A stretch of 64,000 nt of DNA from Faecalibacter rhinopitheci (GTDB lineage: Bacteria; Bacteroidota; Bacteroidia; Flavobacteriales; Weeksellaceae), in NCBI RefSeq assembly GCF_015234135.1, contig NZ_JADGIK010000003.1, positions 124,001 to 188,000 of the forward strand, written 5' to 3'. Under the pieces are notes generated by a model. It made no database searches and was not told where the DNA came from. It saw only the letters and a program-made list of their open reading frames with translations. Each line of letters begins with the position of its first letter. Position 1 is the stretch's first letter. Shown here piece by piece: positions 55,592 to 64,000 of this stretch. The position numbers and the translations under genes were made by a program.

Positions 55592-58500
55592 ATGAGGAGA
55601 AAATTAACATCATTAAGTTTATTAGCATTTTTAGGATTTGGAGCAATTGCTTATGCTCAAACATCTGGAACTGTTAATGATAAGAATGGATTTCCAGAAA
55701 TGGATGTGCCTGTACAAATAAAAGGTTCTAATACAGTAGTGTATACAGATGAGAATGGAGAATTCTCTATAGACGCTAAGGTAGGTGATGTATTACTTAT
55801 TAACGGAAAAGAGGTTTTAGTAACATCGACTAGTTTAGGAAATATTGAAACTAAATCAACTACTGATAATATTGATTTAGAAGAAACTGTAATTACAGCA
55901 TATGGTGTTCAGAAAAAGGAGACTGTTGTTGGTTCTAACGTACAGATTAAATCTGAAAAATTTGAAGATAGAGCATTAACAAATGTGGCTAAAGCTCTTG
56001 AAGGTGCTGCGCCAGGTGTACAATTCTCTACAACTACAGGTCAACCAGGTTCTTCTACTGATATTCAAATTAGAGGGGTATCTTCGTATAACTTATCTAA
56101 TGCGCCTTTATATGTAGTTGATGGAGCTATTTTTACGGGGACATTATCTGATATTAATCCTAATGATGTTGAGTCTTTCAGTATTTTAAAAGATGCAGCG
56201 TCTACATCTTTATATGGTTCTTCTGCTGCTAATGGGGTAATTATGATTACCACTAAAAACGGGAAGAAAGGTAAAAAAGGTAATTTAACATTCAGTATGA
56301 ATACGGGTGTAGTTACTCGTGGAACTCCTGAGTACGATCGTATTAGTGCTGATGATTATTACAGACTTACATGGACTGCAATGCGTAATGGTTACCAAGA
56401 ATCTAATCCTGGTAAAACTTTAGAGCAAGCAAATACATGGGCTTCAGAAAATTTAATTTCTGGTAATTTAAAAAATAATATTTATAACGTACCAGATAAT
56501 CAAATAATTATCAATGGACAATTAAATCCAAATGCTAAAAAATTATATGATGATTTTGATTGGCAAGATTATACTTCAAGAGTTGGTACAATTCAACAAT
56601 ACAATCTGAATTATAGTGGAGCGAATGATAACTCAACTTATTTTGCATCGTTAGGTTATAACAACGAAGAAGGTTATATTATTAAATCTGATTTTGAGCG
56701 TTATAATGCTCGTGTTAAAGCGGACAGCCAAGTAACTAATTGGTTAAAATTAGGAGTGGATGTAGCAGGTACATTAACAAAATCAAAGCAAGCTAATGAT
56801 AGTGAGGGAACTTCTTACATAAATCCATTCTATACAGCTCGTTACATGGGACCAATCTATTCACCATTTTTATATGATGGTTTTGGGAATAGAATGTATG
56901 ATGATAATGGAAATGTATTATACGACGGTACAGTAACAAGAGGTCGTGGAGCTGGAGCTGGAGCTGGACGTAATGTTTTACAAGAAACATTATTAAATGA
57001 TAATATTAGAACAACGGATAATATCACTACAAGAGCATTTGCTGAATTAAAATTAGCGAAAGGGTTAACTTTAAGAACAAATGTTTCTTATGATTTACAA
57101 AACCGTTCAACTAAAGCTTATGGAAACAAAGAAGTAGGTGATGCAATTGGTACAGCATCTTTATCATTTACAGATTACAAAACTTCTGCAATGACATTGA
57201 ATCAAATCTTGACTTACCAAAAATCATTCGGAAAGAATAATTTCCAAGTTGATTTAGGTCACGAAAGTTTTGAGAGAAGTACTCAATATTCTTATACAAG
57301 AAAAACTAATGAGGTAGTTTCAGGAATTAAAGAATTAGCTAATTTCTTAACAATTACTGATGCCAATGGGTATGTATACGACTTAAGAAAAGAGTCTTAC
57401 TTTGGGCGTATTAATTACGATTACAATAACAAATATTCTGTTTCAGCTTCTGTTAGACAAGATCAGTCATCTCGTTTTGCACCAGGTTTTGATAAAGGAA
57501 CATTCTGGTCAACAGGTGCTGCTTGGAATTTACATAGAGAAGATTTCTTAGCAAATTCATCAGCGGTTAATTTATTAAAATTACGTGGTTCTTACGGTGA
57601 AGTAGGAAATGATGGAGGTATTGGTACAAATCCTGGTTACCAAACTGATTTAAATTTATATGAATTAGGATATAACAATGCAGGGGAATCAGGTATTTTA
57701 CTTTCTCAAATAGGTAGTCCAAATTTAACATGGGAAGCGAATCAGCAATTTGATGTTGCTCTTGAGTTTGGATTCTTAAATAATAGAATTTCTGGATCGG
57801 TTGAATATTACCAAAGAAGAACTGAAGATTTAATTTTCGCTGTACCTACTGCTGGTTCTGTAGGTGTACCAGGTAGAAGTATTAATAAAAACATTGGTAC
57901 ATTAGAAAATAGAGGTATAGAAGTTCAGTTATCATTAGGAATCATTAGAAATGAAAACTTTAGATGGGATTTAAATGTTGATGCATCTACAGTGAAAAAT
58001 GAAATGATTAAAATGCCTGACGGACAAGATGCAATTATTAATGGAACTAAACGTATAGCTCAAGGTCAATCAATTTATGATTATTGGTTACGTGAATATG
58101 CAGGTATCGATCCAAATGATGGTAGAACGTTATATGTTCAAGATACAACGAAAGAGGATACAAGTGATACACGTACAATCGATGGTAAGAAATATACGGT
58201 AAATCATAATAATGCTCAGTTTTCATACGTAGGAAGTGCACTTCCTGATTTATATGGTAGTATTTCGAATAATTTCTCATACAAAGGATTCTTCTTAAAT
58301 ACATTATTTACTTACCAATTAGGAGGAAAGACATACGATTCAAATTATTCGAACTTTATTAATATCTCACCAACTGGAGGAGCTTTACATACAGATATGT
58401 TAACAGCTTGGCAAAACCCAGGAGATATTTCAAATTTACCTAAGTTATCGACAAATAATACTACTCAAAATTTAGCGGCATCGTCTCGCTGGTTAGTAGA

Positions 58501-58726
58501 TTCAGATTATTTATCATTAAGAAGTGCAACATTTGGATATAATTTCAAAAAAGACCAAATTGAAAAGTTAGGTGTAAGCTCAATGAAGTTATTTGTATCA
58601 GGTGAAAACTTATATAGCTGGACAGCTAAAAAAGGATTAGAACCAGTACAATCTTTTAATGGTACAACATCTTACCGTTACACTCCATCAAGAATCGTGA
58701 GTGTAGGATTAAATGTTCAATTTTAA
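55592..58726 (+). CDS. SusC/RagA-family TonB-linked outer-membrane protein
   Basis: A 1044-residue TonB-dependent transporter: signal peptide (ending GAIAYAQ), N-terminal carboxypeptidase-like domain (about 25-90, SGTVNDKNGFPEMDVPVQIKG), the ETVITAYGVQKK linker, plug (about 115-225, including LEGAAPGVQ and IQIRGVSSYNLSNAPLYVVDG) and a large barrel ending in SVGLNVQF. It pairs with the SusD gene 11 bases downstream and imports oligosaccharides, peptides or similar nutrients; substrate cannot be told as no enzyme genes are adjacent. Confidence 0.92.
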   Translation: MRRKLTSLSLLAFLGFGAIAYAQTSGTVNDKNGFPEMDVPVQIKGSNTVVYTDENGEFSIDAKVGDVLLINGKEVLVTSTSLGNIETKSTTDNIDLEETVITAYGVQKKETVVGSNVQIKSEKFEDRALTNVAKALEGAAPGVQFSTTTGQPGSSTDIQIRGVSSYNLSNAPLYVVDGAIFTGTLSDINPNDVESFSILKDAASTSLYGSSAANGVIMITTKNGKKGKKGNLTFSMNTGVVTRGTPEYDRISADDYYRLTWTAMRNGYQESNPGKTLEQANTWASENLISGNLKNNIYNVPDNQIIINGQLNPNAKKLYDDFDWQDYTSRVGTIQQYNLNYSGANDNSTYFASLGYNNEEGYIIKSDFERYNARVKADSQVTNWLKLGVDVAGTLTKSKQANDSEGTSYINPFYTARYMGPIYSPFLYDGFGNRMYDDNGNVLYDGTVTRGRGAGAGAGRNVLQETLLNDNIRTTDNITTRAFAELKLAKGLTLRTNVSYDLQNRSTKAYGNKEVGDAIGTASLSFTDYKTSAMTLNQILTYQKSFGKNNFQVDLGHESFERSTQYSYTRKTNEVVSGIKELANFLTITDANGYVYDLRKESYFGRINYDYNNKYSVSASVRQDQSSRFAPGFDKGTFWSTGAAWNLHREDFLANSSAVNLLKLRGSYGEVGNDGGIGTNPGYQTDLNLYELGYNNAGESGILLSQIGSPNLTWEANQQFDVALEFGFLNNRISGSVEYYQRRTEDLIFAVPTAGSVGVPGRSINKNIGTLENRGIEVQLSLGIIRNENFRWDLNVDASTVKNEMIKMPDGQDAIINGTKRIAQGQSIYDYWLREYAGIDPNDGRTLYVQDTTKEDTSDTRTIDGKKYTVNHNNAQFSYVGSALPDLYGSISNNFSYKGFFLNTLFTYQLGGKTYDSNYSNFINISPTGGALHTDMLTAWQNPGDISNLPKLSTNNTTQNLAASSRWLVDSDYLSLRSATFGYNFKKDQIEKLGVSSMKLFVSGENLYSWTAKKGLEPVQSFNGTTSYRYTPSRIVSVGLNVQF

Positions 58727-58737
58727 TAATTTATAAA

Positions 58738-60240
58738 ATGAAAAAGATAAAATATATATTAGCTGCATTAGTTTTAGGAAGTTCGTTGACTTTAACTTCT
58801 TGTTCTGATGATTATTTAGATACAACTCCAACTTCTGATGTTCCTGATGTAGTTGCTTATTCTACAGCAGATAACTTAATGGTTATTATCAACGGGATGC
58901 ATAGAAATATGTACGTTCGTCAAAATGATTCTCAAGGGAATAATGGATATACAAGTCAAATGATATACAACGATGTATTAGGTGATGATGTTATCTTTCC
59001 TTCTCAAGGAAATGGATGGTTTGTATCTACACTTAGATGGTTAGATAATAATAACGAGGCTGCAGCTGGAGTGTCTTATCCTTGGAACTTTTGGTACGGT
59101 ATGATTCGTAATGCAAATAATATAATTACTTACGGAACAGAAGCTACAGGAAGTACGACAACAAAAGAAAAAGCAATCGGAGAGGCTTATGCTTACCGTG
59201 CGTTCTCATATTTTCAATTAGTGCAGTGGTATGCAAACCGCTACCAAGCAGGAGTTAATAATGATCAAATGGGTGTTATTATTCATTTAGATCCTTCAAC
59301 TGATTTAATTGAAGTTCCAAAAGCAAGAGCTACTGTAGAAGAAGTTTATGCACAAATATGGACGGACTTAGATAAAGCAGAAGAATTATTAACAGGTAAG
59401 ACTAAAACTAACGCTTCTCACTTTGCATTAGATAATGTTTTAGGGATTAAAGCGCGTGTAGCTTTAGTTCAACAAAATTATCAGATGGCAGCTCAGTATG
59501 CTGAATTGGCACGTAAAGGTAAATCTTTAATGTCTCAAGCTCAGTACAAAGAAGGATTCAATGATTATACTAATCCAGAATGGATGTGGGGTATTAAAAT
59601 TGTAGGAGATCAATCTGATTATTTCGGAAATTTCCATGCTTACATGTCTCGTAATTATAATTCAACTCAAATTCGTCAAGCTCCAAAAGTTGCGAATATT
59701 AAATTATACAATGCGTTCCCTTCTTCGGATGTACGTACACAATTAATTAGTCCAACGGGAGAACATCCAGAATTGAATTTAGCATCTAGTTATAGTAAAT
59801 TCCCATATACATCTGAGAAATTTATTACAAGTAACAGAGATAATAATACAGCATTAGGAGATGTTCCTTTTATGCGTGTAGCTGAAATGTATTTGATTGA
59901 AGCTGAGGCAAAATTCCATTTAGGTAACGAAGCAGGTTCTAAAGCTGTATTAGCAGAATTAGTGTCTTCTCGTGATTCTGAATTCACTAGCTTTACAGCT
60001 TCAGGTTCAGAATATTTAGAGCAAATCATGCTGAACAGACGTTTAGAGTTATGGGGAGAAGGTTTTAGATTCTTTGATTTAAAACGTACAAATTCACCAT
60101 TAAACCGTCGTGATACAGGAGCAAGTGCAGCTGTAATCAACAACACATGGGAAATTCCTGTGGGTGACAAAAGATGGACATATGTAATTCCTCGTTCAGA
60201 ATTAAATGCTAATCCATTAGCTGTGCAAAATCCTTCATAA
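58738..60240 (+). CDS. SusD/RagB-family nutrient-binding lipoprotein
   Basis: A 500-residue surface lipoprotein (signal with lipobox LTLTSCSDDYLD, Cys22) with tetratricopeptide-like helices (about 130-260) and the conserved C-terminal ELWGEGFRFFDLKRTNSPL of SusD proteins. It acts as the lid over the SusC barrel. Cotranscribed with SusC. Confidence 0.92.
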   Translation: MKKIKYILAALVLGSSLTLTSCSDDYLDTTPTSDVPDVVAYSTADNLMVIINGMHRNMYVRQNDSQGNNGYTSQMIYNDVLGDDVIFPSQGNGWFVSTLRWLDNNNEAAAGVSYPWNFWYGMIRNANNIITYGTEATGSTTTKEKAIGEAYAYRAFSYFQLVQWYANRYQAGVNNDQMGVIIHLDPSTDLIEVPKARATVEEVYAQIWTDLDKAEELLTGKTKTNASHFALDNVLGIKARVALVQQNYQMAAQYAELARKGKSLMSQAQYKEGFNDYTNPEWMWGIKIVGDQSDYFGNFHAYMSRNYNSTQIRQAPKVANIKLYNAFPSSDVRTQLISPTGEHPELNLASSYSKFPYTSEKFITSNRDNNTALGDVPFMRVAEMYLIEAEAKFHLGNEAGSKAVLAELVSSRDSEFTSFTASGSEYLEQIMLNRRLELWGEGFRFFDLKRTNSPLNRRDTGASAAVINNTWEIPVGDKRWTYVIPRSELNANPLAVQNPS

Positions 60241-60271
60241 TAGAAGATTAATTTTGATAACATTTTTAAAT

Positions 60272-60307
60272 AAAAAAAAAGGTCAGCTAAAGCTGACCTT
60301 TTTTTTA
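60272..60307. terminator. Bidirectional terminator after SusD
   Basis: AAAAAAGGTCAGC pairs with GCTGACCTTTTTT between the SusD and CorA genes. Confidence 0.87.
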
Positions 60308-60312
60308 TTTGT

Positions 60313-61212
60313 TTACAAAAATTTCTTTCTCTTAAACCATAAAAATATTACTACAACAATTGTAACCATTACGATTAATGAAATAGGATATGCTAATTTA
60401 TAATGCAATTCAGGCATGTAATCGAAGTTCATTCCATATACTCCAACGATAAAAGTAAGAGGTAAAAAGAATGCAGAAAAAATAGTTAGCGTTTTCATGA
60501 TTTCATTAGATTTCTGACTATTTATTGAAAGATAAATCGATAATAAATTTTGAACATCTTCTACAATTTGGGTATGAAAATGAAGCATTTTAATATTATC
60601 TTCTTTCAAATCTTGTAAAGAACTCGTTTTAGAATAGATTAAACCATAATCTTTTAAAGCATCCAATGTATAATCTAATATTTTTTTACACGCAGAAGCT
60701 TCCCTTTTTAGATGATATAAAGTGTGGAGTTTTAATTTATCAATATCATTTGTAAAAATTAATTCTTCTAAATTATCAATCTCTTCATCCATTCTTATTG
60801 CGGGTTTTTCATAAGTTTTAAGTGTTTCCGAAATCAAATGGTATATAATTCCTTTTTTTGTAATCTTAGAGGAATCGGAAAGCTGAATATAATTTTTCAT
60901 GGTTTGATTGATAATATAAGGCGCATTGTTGTGTACTGTTAGGATAAAATTTTTCCCAAAGAAAATACTGGTTTTATGACTAAATTCCCTTACAATATTT
61001 TTTAAAGGTCTATTTTCATTTTCAAAATATCGGATTAATAAAAAAGAAATTTCTTCATTTACTTCAAACTTAGGAAGATGGCCAGGTTCTAAACTATCCT
61101 CCAACATTAAATTCGAAAAATTATATTCTTCAGATATATTGATGAGTTCTTCGTGAGAAGGATTATTTAAACTAATCCATTTAATCTGATTATTTTGAAA
61201 GATAACTTCCAT
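60313..61212 (-). CDS. corA: CorA-family divalent cation transporter
   Basis: A 299-residue protein: cytosolic domain with long helices, then two C-terminal membrane helices. The first ends in the selectivity motif Gly260-Met-Asn (YGMN), the second is followed by a basic tail (FKRKKFL). It imports Mg2+ (or Co2+/Ni2+) as a pentamer. Size is a little below that of E. coli CorA, as in the shorter branch. Confidence 0.88.
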   Translation of the reverse strand: MEVIFQNNQIKWISLNNPSHEELINISEEYNFSNLMLEDSLEPGHLPKFEVNEEISFLLIRYFENENRPLKNIVREFSHKTSIFFGKNFILTVHNNAPYIINQTMKNYIQLSDSSKITKKGIIYHLISETLKTYEKPAIRMDEEIDNLEELIFTNDIDKLKLHTLYHLKREASACKKILDYTLDALKDYGLIYSKTSSLQDLKEDNIKMLHFHTQIVEDVQNLLSIYLSINSQKSNEIMKTLTIFSAFFLPLTFIVGVYGMNFDYMPELHYKLAYPISLIVMVTIVVVIFLWFKRKKFL

Positions 61213-61349
61213 GGTTTTTATTGAGGTTTATGGTGATCAATATTAAAGATATAGAATTTAGTGATATAACTATTTTCAATTTAAATAATAGAACAGAAAG
61301 TTATAACTTTACCGCTCGTAAATTTTAGAAAATAATACATATAAATACT

Positions 61350-62645
61350 ATGAATCCATTAATTGAAGAGCTTACTTGGAGAGGGCTTGTACATAATATT
61401 ATGCCAGGAACAGAAGAACAACTTTCTAAAGAAATGACTTCTGGATATGTAGGATTTGATCCAACAGCAGATTCTCTTCATGTAGGTAGTTTAGTGCCGA
61501 TTTTTTTATTAGTTCATTTACAGCGTCATGGACATCGTCCTATCGCATTAGTTGGTGGAGCTACAGGATTTATTGGTGATCCAACAGGTAAGGCTGCGGA
61601 AAGAAGTTTATTAGATGAAGAGACTTTAAATAAATATGTGGCAGGAATCAAAGGGCAATTAGCACGCTTTTTAGATTTTGATTCAAACAACGGAAACTCT
61701 GCAATTTTAGTTAATAACTATGATTGGATGAAAGAATTTTCTTTCATTGATTTTGCTCGTACAGTTGGTAAGCATATTACAGTAAATTACATGATGTCTA
61801 AAGATTCTGTAAAATCTCGTTTATCATCAGAATCTAACGTAGGAATGTCTTTTACAGAGTTTACATACCAGTTAATTCAAGGATATGATTTTGTACATTT
61901 AAACCGTGAATACGGAGCGAAATTGCAAATGGGTGGTTCTGATCAATGGGGAAATATTACAACAGGAACAGAATTAATTCGTCGTATTGATGGTGGTGAA
62001 GGTTTTGCTTTTACTTGTCCATTAACAACAAAAGCAGATGGAACTAAATTTGGTAAGTCTGAAGGTGGAGAAAATATTTGGTTAGATAAAAATCGTACTT
62101 CTCCTTATAAATTCTACCAATTCTGGTTGAACCAAGCTGATGCTGATGCCGAAAAATACATCAAAATTTACACGTTCTTAGATAAAGAAACAATAGATGA
62201 TTTAATCGCACGTCACAACCAAGAACCTCATTTACGTGAATTACAACGTAAATTAGCGACTGAAATTACAATTTTAGTACACGGTGTAGACGAATTACGC
62301 AAAGCTGAGAAAGCATCTCAAGTTTTATTTGGAAAATCAACTTCTGAAGATTTAAAAGAACTAGACGGTGATACTTTTTTATCAGTTTTTGAAGGTGTTC
62401 CACAAGCAACTATTGCAAAAGCAGATATCGAAGCTGGATTAGATATTGTTGCAGCATTAGCGGATAAAACAAGTTTCTTAAAATCAAATTCAGAAGCGCG
62501 TCGCGAATTAAAAGCGAATTCAATTTCTGTAAATAAAGAAAAAATTGGTGAAGATTTTGTGTTAACAAACGAAAACTTAATTGCTGATAAATATGTTTTA
62601 TTACAAAAAGGTAAAAAGAATTATTTCATCTTAATTGTTGAATAA
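61350..62645 (+). CDS. tyrS: Tyrosyl-tRNA synthetase
   Basis: A 431-residue class I synthetase: HIGH-type motif His44-Val-Gly-Ser, GGATGFIGDPTGKAAER, Gln-rich MGGSDQWGNITTG, and KMSKS-type KFGKS near residues 233-237, then the C-terminal S4-like RNA-binding domain. It charges tRNA-Tyr. Leader sequence is short; I see no T-box. Confidence 0.95.
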   Translation: MNPLIEELTWRGLVHNIMPGTEEQLSKEMTSGYVGFDPTADSLHVGSLVPIFLLVHLQRHGHRPIALVGGATGFIGDPTGKAAERSLLDEETLNKYVAGIKGQLARFLDFDSNNGNSAILVNNYDWMKEFSFIDFARTVGKHITVNYMMSKDSVKSRLSSESNVGMSFTEFTYQLIQGYDFVHLNREYGAKLQMGGSDQWGNITTGTELIRRIDGGEGFAFTCPLTTKADGTKFGKSEGGENIWLDKNRTSPYKFYQFWLNQADADAEKYIKIYTFLDKETIDDLIARHNQEPHLRELQRKLATEITILVHGVDELRKAEKASQVLFGKSTSEDLKELDGDTFLSVFEGVPQATIAKADIEAGLDIVAALADKTSFLKSNSEARRELKANSISVNKEKIGEDFVLTNENLIADKYVLLQKGKKNYFILIVE

Positions 62646-62660
62646 TTTTAATAATAATAG

Positions 62661-62697
62661 AATAAAAAAGGAGCTCGATTTGAGCTCCTTTTTTATT
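62661..62697. terminator. Bidirectional terminator of tyrS and trpA
   Basis: AATAAAAAAGGAGCTC pairs with GAGCTCCTTTTTTATT. Its right end overlaps the trpA stop codon by two bases. Confidence 0.85.
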
Positions 62698-63460
62698 ATT
62701 TGATAGTAGCAATAAAATCGTCTACAGATTTTTCTAAATCGTTCGAATTTTCAATGGCTCTTAAAAAAGCACTTCCTATAATTGCTCCGTCCGCAAACCC
62801 CCATGCTTTTTCTACATCAGTTTTCGTAGAAATTCCAAATCCAATTTGGTAAGGTTTAGTTAAACCTAAATTTTTTAAACCAGCTAAAAAATCTTCATTA
62901 TAATTAGCTTCTGTAGCACCTGTCGTTGCAGAATTTGATACAACATAAACAAATCCGGAAGTTGCGTCGTTAATTGCTTTGATACGGTCTTTTGGTGTTT
63001 GTGGAGTAATTAAGAAAACAACTTTTTGATTGTATTTTTCAAATAAAGATTGATGCTCTTTTAAATAAATTTCAAATGGCATATCAGGTAAAATTAATCC
63101 AGAGACTCCTGACTCTTTACATTCTCCTAAAAACTTCTCTATTCCAAATTTCATCATTTGGTTATAATATCCCATCAATACAATAGGCGTATGCATTTCT
63201 TCTTTGATGCTTTTTAATTGATCAAAAAGTGTTTTTAAATTCATTCCATTAGCTAATGCTTTCTCACTTGTAGCTTGGATAGTAGGGCCATCTGCCAATG
63301 GATCCGAATATGGAATTCCAACCTCGATAATGTCAACATTGTTATTTTGCAATTGCTTTAAAACAGTTGGGGTATCCATTAAATTTGGATACCCCGCAGT
63401 TGTATATATCGTAATTAAATTCTCTTTTTTCTCCTGAAATAATAAATCCAGTGTTTTCAT
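62696..63460 (-). CDS. trpA: Tryptophan synthase alpha chain
   Basis: A 254-residue TIM-barrel enzyme that splits indole-3-glycerol phosphate. The catalytic Glu46 (IIEVGIPYSDP) and Asp57 (LADGPT) and the phosphate loop GFGISTKTDVEKA are intact. It is far from the trp operon (27 kb from its end) on the same strand, and adjoins an endonuclease-type gene with a 1-base gap. No Trp-codon leader peptide is seen here, so its control must differ from that of trpEGDCFB or depend on the upstream gene. Confidence 0.95.
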   Translation of the reverse strand: MKTLDLLFQEKKENLITIYTTAGYPNLMDTPTVLKQLQNNNVDIIEVGIPYSDPLADGPTIQATSEKALANGMNLKTLFDQLKSIKEEMHTPIVLMGYYNQMMKFGIEKFLGECKESGVSGLILPDMPFEIYLKEHQSLFEKYNQKVVFLITPQTPKDRIKAINDATSGFVYVVSNSATTGATEANYNEDFLAGLKNLGLTKPYQIGFGISTKTDVEKAWGFADGAIIGSAFLRAIENSNDLEKSVDDFIATIK

Positions 63461-63461
63461 G

Positions 63462-64000
63462 TTACTTAATTGCTTTTAATAAAATTGTATATACTGGGAA
63501 ATGATCTGAATAACCATCTGCTCTATAAGTATCACCACTCCACATACGATGTGGATATCCTTTATATTGTCCTTCCTTAGATACTAAAAAATCTTTTTTA
63601 TAAATTTCAGTCTTATGTATTTTATAAGTAGAAAAATCTTTAGTAGATGTAACTAAGGAAGCTGTAGCAATGATTTGGTCAAATAAATTCCACGAGTCAC
63701 GATATGCTAAGGTACCAAAACCTTTTTTGAAAAGGTTAATCATTGGGTTATAAAATCCATTCTCTTTTACATGTTCTGGATGTGCAGCAGGATCAAATGT
63801 AAGTTTTATACTAGGAGAAGTAGGATCATCATTTAAATCTCCCATTAAAATTACTTTTGCATTTTTATTTTTAGCCTTTAAATCTTCAATAATAACTTTA
63901 GCAACTTTAGCAGCTTCTATACGTCCAGGCATAGATACTTTTTCTCCGCCACTACGAGAAGGCCAGTGATTGACTAAAAAAGAAATTTCTTCACCATCAA
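63462..64000 (-). CDS. Endonuclease/exonuclease/phosphatase protein, C-terminal part
   Basis: The gene runs off the right edge of the window; at least 178 codons are visible. The frame continues upstream past the first internal Met (63932), with EEISFLVNHWPSRSGGE, the family's His-Trp-Pro-Ser motif. VILMGDLNDDPTSPS and ADGYSDHFPVYTIL are the catalytic Asp/Asn and Asp-His blocks. It is related to the gene at 50854-51807 and ends 1 base before trpA starts, so the two share a transcript. Confidence 0.85.
   Translation of the reverse strand, partial: DGEEISFLVNHWPSRSGGEKVSMPGRIEAAKVAKVIIEDLKAKNKNAKVILMGDLNDDPTSPSIKLTFDPAAHPEHVKENGFYNPMINLFKKGFGTLAYRDSWNLFDQIIATASLVTSTKDFSTYKIHKTEIYKKDFLVSKEGQYKGYPHRMWSGDTYRADGYSDHFPVYTILLKAIK

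Noticed and set aside
61213-61349. T-box leader before tyrS
   Set aside because: The gap is only 137 bases, AT-rich, without a terminator/antiterminator pair or the T-box consensus.

Overview
The window is low-GC chromosomal DNA from a member of the Bacteroidota, most likely class Flavobacteriia. The evidence is type IX secretion (a PorZ-like protein and C-terminal sorting domains), a SusC/SusD pair, DUF5686, DUF3109 and DUF6909-type families, a monomeric isocitrate dehydrogenase, a mevalonate-pathway enzyme, and promoters of the TTG...TAnnTTTG type. The mix of a tryptophanase with a full trp operon would fit an indole-producing Weeksellaceae genus such as Empedobacter; the genus is an inference. 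The region looks like ordinary core chromosome: no phage, IS element, CRISPR array or rRNA operon was seen.

Layout. 1-9.5 kb: a DUF3109 tail, a DUF6909-like protein, a Gfo/Idh/MocA oxidoreductase and a thioesterase in one run, then a second thioesterase, a CCDC81/SPOR protein, dprA, porZ and recO. 9.5-15.3 kb: a cystathionine gamma-synthase-type enzyme, an exported protein, two paralogous lipoproteins, tadA and a RarD-like transporter. 14.3-17.4 kb: a cobalamin uptake locus (riboswitch, BtuB-like receptor, BtuG-like surface lipoprotein). 17.5-23.5 kb: TM2 protein, pdhB, DUF5686 protein, ppa and a T9SS beta-helix protein. 23.6-27 kb: tryptophanase, a thioesterase preceded by a second, compact cobalamin riboswitch, and a LOG-family protein. 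27-30.3 kb: three paralogous secreted proteins and a membrane-anchored AraC regulator, with matching candidate operator sites. 30.5-31 kb: four initiator tRNA genes in two nearly identical blocks. 31-35 kb: SUFU-domain protein, a possible small RNA, thioredoxin, AroP-like permease, ketopantoate reductase and two tRNA-Pro genes.

35-41 kb holds trpEGDCFB on the minus strand, preceded by an unannotated 20-residue leader peptide with three consecutive Trp codons, an intrinsic terminator and a competing antiterminator pairing: a complete transcription attenuator. trpA is not in this operon; it lies 26 kb away at 62.7 kb. 41-48 kb: enoyl-CoA hydratase, SH3-like exported protein, SDR, glycosyltransferase 9 and a very large putative outer-membrane protein. 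48-55 kb: icd, two metal-dependent or regulatory genes, deoC, diphosphomevalonate decarboxylase and an SDR epimerase. 55.6-60.2 kb: a SusC/SusD pair with no enzyme neighbours. 60-64 kb: CorA transporter, tyrS, trpA and a truncated endonuclease/exonuclease/phosphatase gene running off the window.

Two themes stand out. Tryptophan economy is well represented: attenuated synthesis (trp operon, trpA), degradation (tnaA) and an aromatic amino-acid permease (aroP). Cobalamin sensing appears twice, once in the expected place (receptor) and once in front of an acyl-CoA thioesterase, which is not a usual target.
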